From contig NZ_JAHBRX010000001.1 of assembly GCF_018398335.1 (NCBI RefSeq), forward strand, positions 3,526,001-3,590,000: DNA of 64,000 bases. The letters are read 5' to 3'. Numbering within the stretch: the stretch's first letter is position 1; each line of letters starts with the position of its first letter. The stretch comes from Chelatococcus sp. HY11 (GTDB taxonomy: Bacteria > Pseudomonadota > Alphaproteobacteria > Rhizobiales > Beijerinckiaceae). Below, piece after piece: positions 8,997 to 18,800 of the stretch. Position numbers and translations under genes: made by a program. The notes below the pieces were generated by a model. It was not told where the DNA came from. It did not search any database and was given only the letters and a program-made list of their open reading frames with translations.

Positions 8997-9830
8997 ATGG
9001 AACCTACGGTGGAAGCAGATCAGCGCACTGTTCACAACGGTCTCCAGGACAGGCTGACGTCTTCCGCTTCGCAGCCCAGAATGGGACAGACTTTGCCGCA
9101 AGGACAACTTCAGGCCAATGCCGCCGCGGCGGCTACACCCACCGATATGGCTATCCAGCTCGCGGACGTCCATCTCAGTCTCGGTCATGCAGCGGCTCGC
9201 GTCCACATCCTGAAGGGCATATCACTGGCCGTGCGTCCCGGCGAGGCCATCGGTCTGGTTGGCCCTTCCGGTTCCGGCAAGTCAACGCTCCTGATGACGC
9301 TGGCGGGCCTTGAACGCGCGGATAAAGGCTCGGTCATGGTCGCGGGCCAGGAGCTCGGAAGCCTTGATGAAGATGCGTTGGCGCGCTTCCGGGGGCGCAA
9401 TATCGGTATCGTTTTCCAGTCATTCCATCTTGTGCCCACCATGACGGCGCTGGAGAATGTCGCCCTGCCGATCGAACTGGCCGGTGGGCGCGATGCTTTC
9501 GAGCGGGCCGCGGCCTCTCTCGAGCGCGTGGGGCTCGGCCATCGCCTCAGCCATTATCCGTCCCAGTTGTCCGGCGGCGAGCAGCAGCGTGTTGCCATCG
9601 CCCGGGCGACCGTCGGCCATCCGCCCATCCTGGTGGCGGACGAGCCCACGGGCAATCTCGACGAGGCGACGGGGAGTAGCATTGTTGAGCTGCTGTTTGA
9701 GCTGAAGCGCGATCGCCATGCGACGCTCGTGCTCGTGACCCATGATCCGAGCCTGGCGGCTCGCTGTGATCGCGTCGTGCATCTCCGGTCCGGTCTGGTC
9801 GAGGCCGACCATGCATCCACCAACCATTGA
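8997..9830 (+). CDS. ybbA: ABC transporter ATPase, YbbA/LolD type
   Basis: 277 aa from ATG 8997 (GGAGCAAAG in front). It carries a Walker A GPSGSGKST, signature LSGGEQQRVAIARA, Walker B ILVADEPTGNLD and a switch His in LVLVTHDPSLAARC. The N-terminal 40 residues are an extra, low-complexity extension. It ends in a 4-base overlap with the permease frame, and the pair sits opposite tesA, the context of YbbA-YbbP. This MacB/LolCDE-like class usually extracts or moves hydrophobic substrates from the inner membrane; the substrate is not known. Confidence 0.92.
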   Translation: MEPTVEADQRTVHNGLQDRLTSSASQPRMGQTLPQGQLQANAAAAATPTDMAIQLADVHLSLGHAAARVHILKGISLAVRPGEAIGLVGPSGSGKSTLLMTLAGLERADKGSVMVAGQELGSLDEDALARFRGRNIGIVFQSFHLVPTMTALENVALPIELAGGRDAFERAAASLERVGLGHRLSHYPSQLSGGEQQRVAIARATVGHPPILVADEPTGNLDEATGSSIVELLFELKRDRHATLVLVTHDPSLAARCDRVVHLRSGLVEADHASTNH

Positions 9831-9841
9831 GGGACGACCCC

Positions 9842-12427
9842 GTGCCGGGATTCGTTGCTGATCGATCCGGCTGGGCCGGCCTCATCCTCGTCGTCAGGCT
9901 GGCGTTCAGGGAGATGCGCGGCGGCCTGCGCGGCTTCGGGATTTTCCTGGCCTGCGTGGCACTTGGTGTTGCCGCCATCGCGGCTGTGGGCTCCGTCGGG
10001 CGCAGCCTCACGGATGGCTTGGCCTCCCAGGGCCGGCTCATTCTCGGCGGTGACCTCAGCTACTCGCTGGTTCAACGGGAGGCGACGGAGAGCGAGCAAG
10101 CCTTTCTTGCCGCGCGGGGCGACCTGTCGAGCGTGGCGACGCTTCGCGCGATGGTTGTCGCGGGCGACAAGGGCTCCGCACTGGTCGAGGTCAAGGCCGT
10201 CGATCATCGCTATCCCTCGCTGGGAACGCTTGAGACCGACCCGCCGCTGGCACGTGACGCGCTCGGCGTGACAGACGGGGCCTATGGCGCCTTCGCCGAC
10301 CCCGTGCTGCTGGCGCGTCTCGGCCTGAAGACGGGTGACCGGGTGACACTGGGGCACCTGCCGGTGGTCCTCAAGGCGGCCATCATCACCGAGCCCGACA
10401 AGGTGGTGGCCGGGGTGGGCTTCGGTCCACGCCTCATGATTTCGCAGGAGGCGCTGAAGGCCTCCGGGCTTCTCCAGCCGGGAAGCCTCGTCCGCTGGAC
10501 CTATCGCCTCGTGCTGCCACCGGGCGCCGACGATGACGCGGCGCTGGCGACGATCCAGAGCGCCGTGAAACAGGCTTTTCCCGATACCGGATGGGAGATA
10601 CGCAGCCGTCTTGAGGCCGCGCCGCGCCTGGCCCGCGAGATCGAGCGCTTTACTCAGTTTCTGACCCTCGTCGGACTGACGGCCCTGCTCGTTGGTGGTG
10701 TCGGCGTTGCGAATGCGGTCAATGCCTTCGTCGACCGCAAGCGGCCCTCGATCGCCACGCTGAAGAGCATCGGCGCGCCTGGCGGGCAGGTCGTGGCTAT
10801 CTACCTTATCCAGGTCATGCTGATGGCGTTCATCGGCGTCGCTATCGGCATGGCGTTGGGGGCGACGGTGCCCTTCCTGCTCTCGACAGTGGGACGCACG
10901 CTCATTCCGCTGCCGTTGGAACCGAGCTTCGCGCCGCTGGAACTGGCGCTCGCCGCCCTCTACGGGCTGCTGACCGCTTTCGTCTTCGCGCTGTTGCCGC
11001 TCGGCCGCGCCCATGACGTGCCCGTGACGGCTCTCTTCCGCTCGGCCGTGCAGCTCGACCGGCGCCTGCCGCGTCGTCGGTATCTCGTTGCGCTGGCGCT
11101 TGCCATCACCGCCCTGGTCACCGTCGCCGTGGTCTTTTCGTACGACCGCTGGCTCGCGCTGATGTTCGTGGCCGCCGCGGCCGCCGTCTTCCTGCTGCTG
11201 CGGCTGGTGGCGAGTGGCCTCATGCGCATCGCCAGCGCGTTGCCACGGGTGCAACGGCCGGCGATGCGGCTCGCCATCGCCAATATCCACCGCCCGGCGG
11301 CGCCGACGCCGTCTCTGGTATTGTCCCTGGGGCTCGGGATCACGCTGATCGTCACCCTCGCCCTCATCGAGACAAATCTGCGCAACCAGCTCACCGGCAG
11401 CCTGCCCGCGCAGGCGCCGAGCTTCTTCTTCCTTGACGTACCGGGCAACCAGGCGGAGGAGTTTCGCGCATTTCTGGCAAGCGAGGCGCCCAACGCCAAG
11501 ATCGACCAGGTGCCGATGATGCGTGGGCGCCTGTTGACGTTGAAGGGCGAGCCCGCTGAGGGATACAAGGCGCCGGAGGACGTGCAGTGGGTGCTCGACG
11601 GCGACCGCGGCATCACGTATTCCGCTACTGTCCCGGAGAATTCCAGCGTCGTTGCCGGGCAATGGTGGCCGGCCGACTATGCCGGGCCGCCGCTCGTGTC
11701 CTTTGAAAGCGAGGTCGCGGAAAAGCTCCGTCTCGGCATCGGGGATGTCATCACGGTCAACGTGCTCGGCCGCCGGATCGAGGCGCGGATTGCCAATCTG
11801 CGCAAGCTGGAATGGCGTTCGCTCGGCATCAATTTCGTGATGGTCTTCACCCCGAATACCTTCGCGGGCGCGCCTCACACCGACCTCGCGACGCTGAGCT
11901 GGCCAAGGGGGGAGATCGCCGACAACGGGCTGATCACACGGGAGGCAGCGCTGCTGCGCAAGGCCGCGGAAACCTTTCCCGTCGTGACGAGTGTGCGTGT
12001 GCGTGACGCTTTGCAGGCTGTCGACGATATGGTGTCGCAGCTGGCGCTTGCCGTGCGGGCGGCGGCTTCAATCGCCCTTGCGGCGAGCGTCCTTGTCCTG
12101 GCGGGCGCCATGGCGGCGTCGCATCAGGCGCGGCTCTACGATGCGGTGGTGCTGAAGACCATCGGCGCAACCCGCTCGCATCTCCTGACGGCCTATATAA
12201 TCGAGTATGGGGTGATTGCCCTGTCTACAGCCATCTTCGGTTTCATTGCGGGCTCCATCGCCGGATGGGTTATAATAACCCGCGTCATGAGGCTGAGTTT
12301 CGACTTGTCGCCAATGAGCGCGATATTGGCCGCGCTGATTGCAGTTGTGGTTGCCGTAGGGATCGGGCTTGCCGGAACATGGAGAATACTTGGCCAGAAG
12401 CCCGCGCCTTATTTGAGGGATCTTTAG
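9842..12427 (+). CDS. ybbP: ABC transporter permease, FtsX/YbbP type
   Basis: 861 aa from GTG 9842, which has GAGGG eight bases upstream; a TTG at 9827 overlapping the ATPase stop is the alternative. It has one N-terminal membrane helix, a large periplasmic domain (about residues 50-270), then three helices, a second TM group (about 360-430), a second periplasmic domain and three C-terminal helices. This is the duplicated FtsX architecture of YbbP. The block LKSIGAPGGQVVAIYLIQ and its C-terminal echo LKTIGATRSHLLTAYIIEYG are FtsX signatures. It functions with the preceding ATPase. Confidence 0.92.
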   Translation: MPGFVADRSGWAGLILVVRLAFREMRGGLRGFGIFLACVALGVAAIAAVGSVGRSLTDGLASQGRLILGGDLSYSLVQREATESEQAFLAARGDLSSVATLRAMVVAGDKGSALVEVKAVDHRYPSLGTLETDPPLARDALGVTDGAYGAFADPVLLARLGLKTGDRVTLGHLPVVLKAAIITEPDKVVAGVGFGPRLMISQEALKASGLLQPGSLVRWTYRLVLPPGADDDAALATIQSAVKQAFPDTGWEIRSRLEAAPRLAREIERFTQFLTLVGLTALLVGGVGVANAVNAFVDRKRPSIATLKSIGAPGGQVVAIYLIQVMLMAFIGVAIGMALGATVPFLLSTVGRTLIPLPLEPSFAPLELALAALYGLLTAFVFALLPLGRAHDVPVTALFRSAVQLDRRLPRRRYLVALALAITALVTVAVVFSYDRWLALMFVAAAAAVFLLLRLVASGLMRIASALPRVQRPAMRLAIANIHRPAAPTPSLVLSLGLGITLIVTLALIETNLRNQLTGSLPAQAPSFFFLDVPGNQAEEFRAFLASEAPNAKIDQVPMMRGRLLTLKGEPAEGYKAPEDVQWVLDGDRGITYSATVPENSSVVAGQWWPADYAGPPLVSFESEVAEKLRLGIGDVITVNVLGRRIEARIANLRKLEWRSLGINFVMVFTPNTFAGAPHTDLATLSWPRGEIADNGLITREAALLRKAAETFPVVTSVRVRDALQAVDDMVSQLALAVRAAASIALAASVLVLAGAMAASHQARLYDAVVLKTIGATRSHLLTAYIIEYGVIALSTAIFGFIAGSIAGWVIITRVMRLSFDLSPMSAILAALIAVVVAVGIGLAGTWRILGQKPAPYLRDL

Positions 12428-12615
12428 CAAAAGGTGCTTCCGGGCTGGCGTTTCGCCGCCTCTAATCTTTACGAAACGTTCATGTTGGGACGTATGTCTT
12501 GCGGCAGCGCGCGGAATGAGCGAGCAGCCCTTGTATCGCGGGCGGCGATGTTCCATATTTCGTCTGCTGCCAATATGTCGCAGCATAACGCTTTTCGGAG
12601 TTTCGAGAGGGAATC
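12428..12615. other. Intergenic region between ybbP and the BI-1 gene
   Basis: No gene is seen. The 3' end carries GAGAGGGA seven bases before the BI-1 ATG. The region is likely to hold that gene's promoter, but I cannot point to convincing -35/-10 boxes. Confidence 0.4.
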
Positions 12616-13404
12616 ATGTCGGATCTGAACCGCAACACCTACGCCTACGGCAGCGGTGTCGCCCGGGCCGGAACCGCAGAGCTCGACCAGGGTCTGCGGG
12701 CCTTCATGCTCGGTGTCTACAACAACATGGTTCTGGGCCTGGCCATCACGGGTCTGGCCGCGCTTGGAACCTCTATGGCGGCCGTCACCACTGACCCGGC
12801 TGCCGCCGCCGGTCAGTTCAGCAACGGCCTGATGCTCACGAGCTTCGGCGTCGCGATGTTCGGCTCGCCCCTGAAGTGGGTGGTGATCTTCGCCCCGCTG
12901 GCGCTGGTCTTCTTCCTGAGCTTCCGCATCGCGCGGCTTCAGCCCGCCACGGCGCGTCTGCTGTTCTTTGCCTACGCGGCGCTGGTCGGCCTGTCGCTGT
13001 CGTCGATCTTCCTCGTCTACACCCACGCGTCGATCACGCGGGTGTTCTTCATCACCGCGGCGACCTTCGGCGCACTCAGCCTCTATGGCTACACGACGAA
13101 GCGTAACCTGTCGGCGATGGGTTCGTTCCTGATCATGGGCCTGTTCGGCGTCATCATCGCCTCGCTGGTCAACATCTTCCTGGCGTCGAGCGCCCTGCAG
13201 TTCGCCATCTCGGTGGCTGGTGTGCTGGTCTTCGCCGGTCTGACCGCCTGGGATACCCAGCGGATCAAGGAGATGTACTACGAGATGGACGACAGCGCCT
13301 CGGCGGCCCGCAAGTCGGTGCTGGGCGCGCTGATGCTCTATCTGGACTTCATCAACATGTTCGTCATGCTGATGCAGCTCTTCGGCCAGCAGCGCAGCAG
13401 CTGA
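12616..13404 (+). CDS. Bax inhibitor-1/YccA family membrane protein
   Basis: 262 aa, with seven hydrophobic segments after a ~30-residue soluble N-terminus, the topology of the TMBIM/BI-1 family. Family blocks are GLRAFMLGVYNNM at the start, the RVFFITAATFGALSLYGYTTKR stretch in the middle and DTQRIKEMYYEMD plus LMLYLDFINMFVMLMQLFGQ at the end. Bacterial members (YetJ, YccA) act as pH-sensitive calcium leak channels or as FtsH modulators; which applies here is not known. A GAGAGGGA Shine-Dalgarno supports the start, and a strong terminator follows. Confidence 0.93.
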   Translation: MSDLNRNTYAYGSGVARAGTAELDQGLRAFMLGVYNNMVLGLAITGLAALGTSMAAVTTDPAAAAGQFSNGLMLTSFGVAMFGSPLKWVVIFAPLALVFFLSFRIARLQPATARLLFFAYAALVGLSLSSIFLVYTHASITRVFFITAATFGALSLYGYTTKRNLSAMGSFLIMGLFGVIIASLVNIFLASSALQFAISVAGVLVFAGLTAWDTQRIKEMYYEMDDSASAARKSVLGALMLYLDFINMFVMLMQLFGQQRSS

Positions 13405-13426
13405 TAAGGCTGTAGGATAAACGAAG

Positions 13427-13453
13427 AGCCCCGGTTTGCGCCGGGGCTTTTTT
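13427..13453 (+). terminator. Rho-independent terminator after the BI-1 gene
   Basis: Perfect 8-bp stem AGCCCCGG (13427-13434) / CCGGGGCT (13441-13448), 6-base loop, then TTTTTT. Confidence 0.9.
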
Positions 13454-13508
13454 ATTGGCGGCGTTCGTTCGATCCCCGCTCAATAGGTCGCAGACATCGG
13501 GGCATGTT

Positions 13509-14399
13509 TTGACGATCATCATCGATGCCGTCCTGGTTCATCGACTTGTCGCCGAGCAGTTCCCTGATTTGGCACATCTGTCGATATCGCCGGTCGTGCC
13601 GGGCGGGTGGGACAACCGCACCTTCCGTCTGGGCGAGAACATGCTCGTGCGCTTGCCGAGCGCTGGTCGTTATGTCGCGCAGGTCGCGAAAGAGCATCGC
13701 TGGCTCCCCGCGCTGACGCCCCATCTACCGTTGCCCATTCCGGTCCCCGTGGCCAATGGCCAGCCAGGCCAGGGATATCCCTGGCCCTGGTCCATCTATC
13801 GCTGGCTTCCCGGCAATCCCGTGGCGCGTGAACCGCAGGCCGATCTCAATCGCGTGGCATGCTCGCTCGCCGATTTTCTGAGCGCGCTGCATCGGATAGA
13901 TACCCGTGATGGCCCACCGCCCGGAGACCATAATTTTCATCGCGGCGGCCAGCTCGCGGTGTATGCGGGGGAGGTTCAGGCGGCGCTGGCGGTCCTTGGA
14001 GAAACAGCTGAAACCGGTGTTCTCAGGGATGTGTGGGCCAATGCGCTCGCATCGCAATGGGAGCGCCCGCCGGTCTGGGTCCATGGGGACGTATCAGGTG
14101 GCAACCTGTTGGTTCGCGATGGCGATCTCAGCGCTGTCATCGATTTCGGCAGTTCCGCGGTGGGCGACCCGGCGTGTGATCTCGTGATCGCATGGACGCT
14201 GTTTTCGGGCGACAGCCGTGCGACTTTTCGAGCAGCGCTTTCCCTCGATGATAAGACGTGGAGCCGCGCCCGAGGCTGGGCGCTATGGAAAGCCCTGATC
14301 ACAGTTACCGCGCCTGACATCGCTCGGGATGGGGCCGAGGCGTCATGGCGGCTTATTGGCGACGTATCGGCCGACCACCGGCAATGCCATCAGACGTAA
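13509..14399 (+). CDS. Aminoglycoside phosphotransferase (APH)-fold kinase
   Basis: 296 aa if started at TTG 13509; the frame is open back into the preceding terminator, so a start before that is unlikely. APH-family motifs are present: WDNRTFRLGENMLVRLPS (nucleotide-binding lobe), WVHGDVSGGNLLV (catalytic loop, Asp) and AVIDFGSSAVGDPACDL (metal-binding Asp). Such stand-alone chromosomal APH proteins phosphorylate diverse small molecules, and resistance function cannot be inferred. It converges on the DUF2794 gene, with their stops six bases apart. Confidence 0.85.
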   Translation: MTIIIDAVLVHRLVAEQFPDLAHLSISPVVPGGWDNRTFRLGENMLVRLPSAGRYVAQVAKEHRWLPALTPHLPLPIPVPVANGQPGQGYPWPWSIYRWLPGNPVAREPQADLNRVACSLADFLSALHRIDTRDGPPPGDHNFHRGGQLAVYAGEVQAALAVLGETAETGVLRDVWANALASQWERPPVWVHGDVSGGNLLVRDGDLSAVIDFGSSAVGDPACDLVIAWTLFSGDSRATFRAALSLDDKTWSRARGWALWKALITVTAPDIARDGAEASWRLIGDVSADHRQCHQT

Positions 14400-14405
14400 G
14401 GCCCG

Positions 14406-14918
14406 TCAGCCCACCACCCGCAGGGAGGACCGGTCGAGAACGCTGATCACGCGGGCGAGGTCGTGGCCGCGTTTGAGGATGAGGCCCGAAGCCGTGATGA
14501 CGCTGTAAGCACCCTGTCGGCGCGCCAGCCTCGGGTCCTTCTCGATGCGATACATCGGCACCTCCGATGTCCGCCGGAAGACGGAGAAGACAGCGCGCTC
14601 CTTCAGGCAATCGATTGCGTAGTCACGCCATTCGCCGGCCGCGACCTTCCGGCCGTAGAGATTGAGGATCTCCCGGAGCTCCAGCCGGTCGAACGACACA
14701 ACGGGCGGTAAGCTCGGCTGGGCAGCAGCAGGCGGAAGCGCGTTTGACGGGGCGAAGGGAGAAGATCGGTTTTGTGCTGCCGCGAAGGGAAGGACGGATC
14801 GGCTCGATGACCGGCCTGGCGATGGTTCGCTGTCCGCCGCCGTTGTGATCGCCTCGATGCGATACGCTGACGGCGCGGACAGGTTTGGCTCGATGTCCGA
14901 GCTGCCCTCCTCGCTCAT
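14406..14918 (-). CDS. DUF2794 family protein
   Basis: 170 aa from ATG 14918. The C-terminal 110 residues are the strongly conserved DUF2794 domain of alphaproteobacteria: SFDRLELREILNLYGRKVAAG, then EWRDYAIDCLKERAVFSVFR, YRIEKDPRLARRQGAYSV and the end LILKRGHDLARVISVLDR. The first 60 residues are low-complexity Ser/Pro/Ala and probably disordered. The function of the family is not known; no membrane segment or enzyme motif is visible. Confidence 0.9.
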   Translation of the reverse strand: MSEEGSSDIEPNLSAPSAYRIEAITTAADSEPSPGRSSSRSVLPFAAAQNRSSPFAPSNALPPAAAQPSLPPVVSFDRLELREILNLYGRKVAAGEWRDYAIDCLKERAVFSVFRRTSEVPMYRIEKDPRLARRQGAYSVITASGLILKRGHDLARVISVLDRSSLRVVG

Positions 14919-15812
14919 TCCGTTACCCTGTTCCTGCCTTCCGCGGCCGGCGAACGCCAACTCACTGAAGCGGCGGCCACGGCGGCCGCCGTACCGAGGG
15001 CGCGACAAAACCTCGCCCTATCGCCTTTCATGATGGGGCGCGTCGCGTTGTCATGCAAGCGTCATGAGCTGCACGCTAACGGCGCGCTATGTCAGCCGTG
15101 CTGAGTGGCGGCGTTTGATAAATCGCAAAATCCACATTTCCGCCGCAGAGAGGCCCAGCGGCGGCCCAACTGCCCGGCGATAAAGTCCATGTTGCCTTGG
15201 TGGCTCGGCATCTCCTGGTGCCGGAATACGTCAGCCCCCCAGCCCCCCGGTGTCAGGGGAATGCCGGGCCACTTGGCAACGCGTAACGAGTATCTGACTT
15301 CAAAAAGGCCGGCGTTGAACGCCGGCCTTTTCTTTTGTGCGGTGCGAGCCCTGGAGCCACCGGCGCTGCGACGACAGCGGTGCTGCAAGCGCGATTCCTC
15401 GCAGCCCTGGCACTGGCCTCGCGCGCGGGTAAGCGCGAAAGAGAACCGCGGTTTGTAGCATTCGCCTTCCTTTCGGGGATCTCTCCGGTTGCCATTGAGG
15501 CACAAGCGGTTAAGGCTACTACGCGCCAGTAACGGGCGGATAAAAAGCGTCAGCCGCGATCGGCAGCTGAGCACCCTGAGGAAGGCGTCCACATTGATCG
15601 TGACCGCGAGCATCGAAACGGGAACTCACCGTCGCACCTGACAATTCGAGAGGCGAGACGATGACCGCCCGGTGAGCCTTCGGTTCGCATGGTGGTTTTC
15701 TTGAGCGGCCTATACGGCTCAGGTCATGATTGGTGCACATCCCTCGGCTAGCCTGTTTCAGGAGGCCTGCGGGACACCGCAGCAGCACGAGCAGCATATT
15801 GGGAGTTTGGGT
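14919..15812. other. Long intergenic region upstream of the NAD-GDH gene
   Basis: About 0.9 kb without a convincing gene. The small frames here have no family signature and overlap one another. The one clear element is a bidirectional hairpin at 15302-15336. An unannotated small RNA or a decayed gene could end there. Confidence 0.4.
15302..15336. terminator. Bidirectional-looking terminator with no assigned gene
   Basis: AAAAA (15302-15306), stem GGCCGGCG (15307-15314) / CGCCGGCC (15320-15327), then TTTTCTTTT. A-tract and T-tract on the two sides would let it work in both directions. The transcript it ends is not identified. Confidence 0.75.
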
Positions 15813-18800
15813 ATGACGTCGGCGAAGCCGGATCTAGTGAAGCCCCATAATCATGAGCGAGCCGCCACGTCGGGAGTGTCTCCAGGGCTTCTTGATTCGC
15901 AGGGAATTCGTTCCTACGGCGAGGTCTCCGGTGATCAGGGGGACAGGGAAAAGGTGCATCTGATCGCGTCCATCGACGCGGTGTTGCATGAACGCGCGCC
16001 CTCGGTTCCCAAGGGGTTCGCCGCCAAGCTCTTTGGGGCGACGGCGACCGAGGACCTCGAGCGCTATGCGCCGGATGAGGTGGCGGCACTCGCGGCCGAT
16101 GCCTTTGCCCATCTCGCTGAACCCCGGCGACGCGGCGACCCGCCGATCGTCAAGCTGATCGATCGCGACATCAACGGCGATGGTCAGCAGCGTCAGATCA
16201 CGCTGCTCGAAGTCGTCAACGACAATATGGCGTTTCTGCTCGATTCCACCCTCGCGGCGCTGATCGCCCAGGGCTTCGAGGCGGAGCTCGCGCTGGTCGC
16301 GCATCCGATCATCGCCGTGGAGCGCGACGGGGACGGCCGTCTTGCCAGGATCATTCCTGACGCGGAAGCCGGCGGCACCGTTCCGCGCGAGAGCCTCATC
16401 CATATCCATCTCGATCGTATAGACGATGACGCCGTGCGCGCGGCCCTCGTCGCGGAGTTGTCGCGGACCTATGCGGAGGTCCGGCAGGCGACCGACGATT
16501 GGACAACGATGCGTGAACGCCTGCGCGGAGCGATCGATGTCGTCAGGGCATCGCCCGCGAGCATGCCGGCGGAGGCGGTCGAGGAAGCCGGGGATTTCCT
16601 CTCGTGGCTCGCGGATGGCAATTTCACCATTCTCGGCATCCGTGAATACAGCTTCGCGGGTGGCGACACGAGCGCCGACCTCGTCGAAGGTTCGGGCCTT
16701 GGCATCCTGCGGGATCCCTCAGTTCGGATCTTGCGGCGCGGGCGGGACATGGTCGTCATGACACCGGAAATGCGGGCTTTCCTTGCTGAGCCCGTGCCGC
16801 TGATCGTCACCAAGGCCAATGTCAAGTCGCGTGTCCATCGCCGGGCCTATCTCGACTATATCGGCGTGAAGCTGTTCTCGGGGGATGGCCGGCTGGAAGG
16901 CGAGCTGCGCATCGTCGGCCTCTTCACCGCCGATGCCTATACGGGCACGACGCGGGATGTCCCCTATCTTCGGCACAAGGTGGCGCAGGTCATCGCCCGC
17001 GCCGGCTTCGATCCGGCGAGTTATTCCGGCCGCGCGCTGCTCTACGTGCTGGAGGACTATCCGCGCGACGAGCTGTTCCAGGTGGATGTCGAGACGTTGT
17101 ATCGCTTCTGCCTGGAAATCCTGAAACTGACCGAACGGCCGCGCGTGCGCGTGCTAGCTCGCCGGGACGCTTTCGACCGCTTCGTCTCCGTCCTCGTCTA
17201 TATTCCGAAGGACCGTTACGACACCGAGGTCCGGCGGCGTGTCGGCGAGTTTCTGGCGCGCACTTTCGACGGCCATGTCTCCGCCGCCTATCCGGCCTAT
17301 CCCGAGGGGCCGTTGTCACGCACGCATTTCATCATCGGCCATCACGAGGGCAAGATCCCGGCGATCGGGCAGGAGGCGCTCGAAGCCGGCGTGCGTGCCA
17401 TCGTGCGGACGTGGCGGGACGCGCTCGGCGAATTGCTCGATGCGGCGATCGGAGGCCGGCGCGGTCGCGTGCTCGCGGAGCGTTACGGCGATGCCTTCGG
17501 GGCGGCCTATCGCGAATTCTACAGCGGCGATGCCGTTCTCACGGATATCAATATCCTCGAGCAGTTGAGCGCCGAGCGGCCTTGGGCGGTGGATATCTAC
17601 CGCCGCGAGGGCGAGGATGACACCAGCGCCAATCTCAAGGTGTTCTCGCGGGGGCGGCCGATGCCCCTGTCCGAGCGGGTGCCCTTGCTCGAGAACCTCG
17701 GTTTCCGTGTCGTGAACGAGCGCACCCACCGCATCTTTCCCGCGGGGGCGAGCGATGACGCGCGGGTCTGGCTGCACGACATGCGGCTCGAGCGCGCCGC
17801 CGGCGGGGTCATCGATGTGGACGCGCTGCAGCCAGCCATCGAAGCGGCCTTGATGGCGCTGTTCCGGGACCTGGCGGAATCGGATGGCTTCAACGCCCTG
17901 GTTCTGGAAGCCGGGCTTGGCTGGCGTGACGTGGCGCTTTTGCGCTCGCTCGCCATCTATCTGCGCCAGATCGGCGTGCATTTCAGCATGGGCTATCTCG
18001 CGGGCGCCGTGACACGCCACGCCGCCATCGCGAAAGAGATCGTCGCGCTGTTCTATGCCCGCTTCGACCCACGCTTGGACGAAGCCACGCGGCTGGCGCG
18101 TCAGGCCGAAATCCACACCCGTATCGAGGAACTTCTGCAGGGCGTGGCGAGCCTCGACGACGACCGCATTCTTCGGCGTTTCGTCAATCTCATCGACGCG
18201 GCGATCCGCACCAACTTTTTCCAGCTGGACGGTGACGGCAATCCACGACGTACCATTGCCGTCAAATATGCCTGCGCGAAGGTGGACGGCTTGCCGATGC
18301 CGAAGCCTCTCTACGAGATCTTCGTGCATTCGCCGCGGGTGGACGGCGTGCATATGCGCTTCGGCAAGGTGGCGCGCGGCGGATTGCGCTGGTCCGACCG
18401 GGCGCAGGATTTCCGCACCGAGGTGCTTGGCCTCGTCAAGGCACAGCAGGTGAAGAACGCGGTCATCGTGCCTGTCGGCGCGAAAGGCGGGTTCCTGCCG
18501 AAGCGCTTGCCGGCCCCCGGCGACCGGCAGGCCTTCATGGCCGAGGGCACAGAGGCCTATCGAATCTTCGTGTCGTCAATGCTGGACATCACCGACAATC
18601 GCGAGGGCGAGGCCATCGTCCATCCGCCGCTGACGGTTCGCTATGACGATGATGATCCCTATCTGGTCGTTGCCGCCGACAAGGGCACGGCCACCTTCTC
18701 GGACCTCGCCAACAGCATCTCGGCTGATCATGGCTTCTGGCTCGGCGATGCCTTCGCCTCCGGTGGCAGCCACGGTTACGACCACAAGAAGATGGGCATT

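Noticed and set aside
9554-11878. 774-codon open frame on the minus strand
   Set aside because: Antisense of the ybbA/ybbP genes, low complexity, no family features.
15092-15613. Overlapping frames around the orphan terminator
   Set aside because: Mutually overlapping on both strands, no start signal or recognised family.
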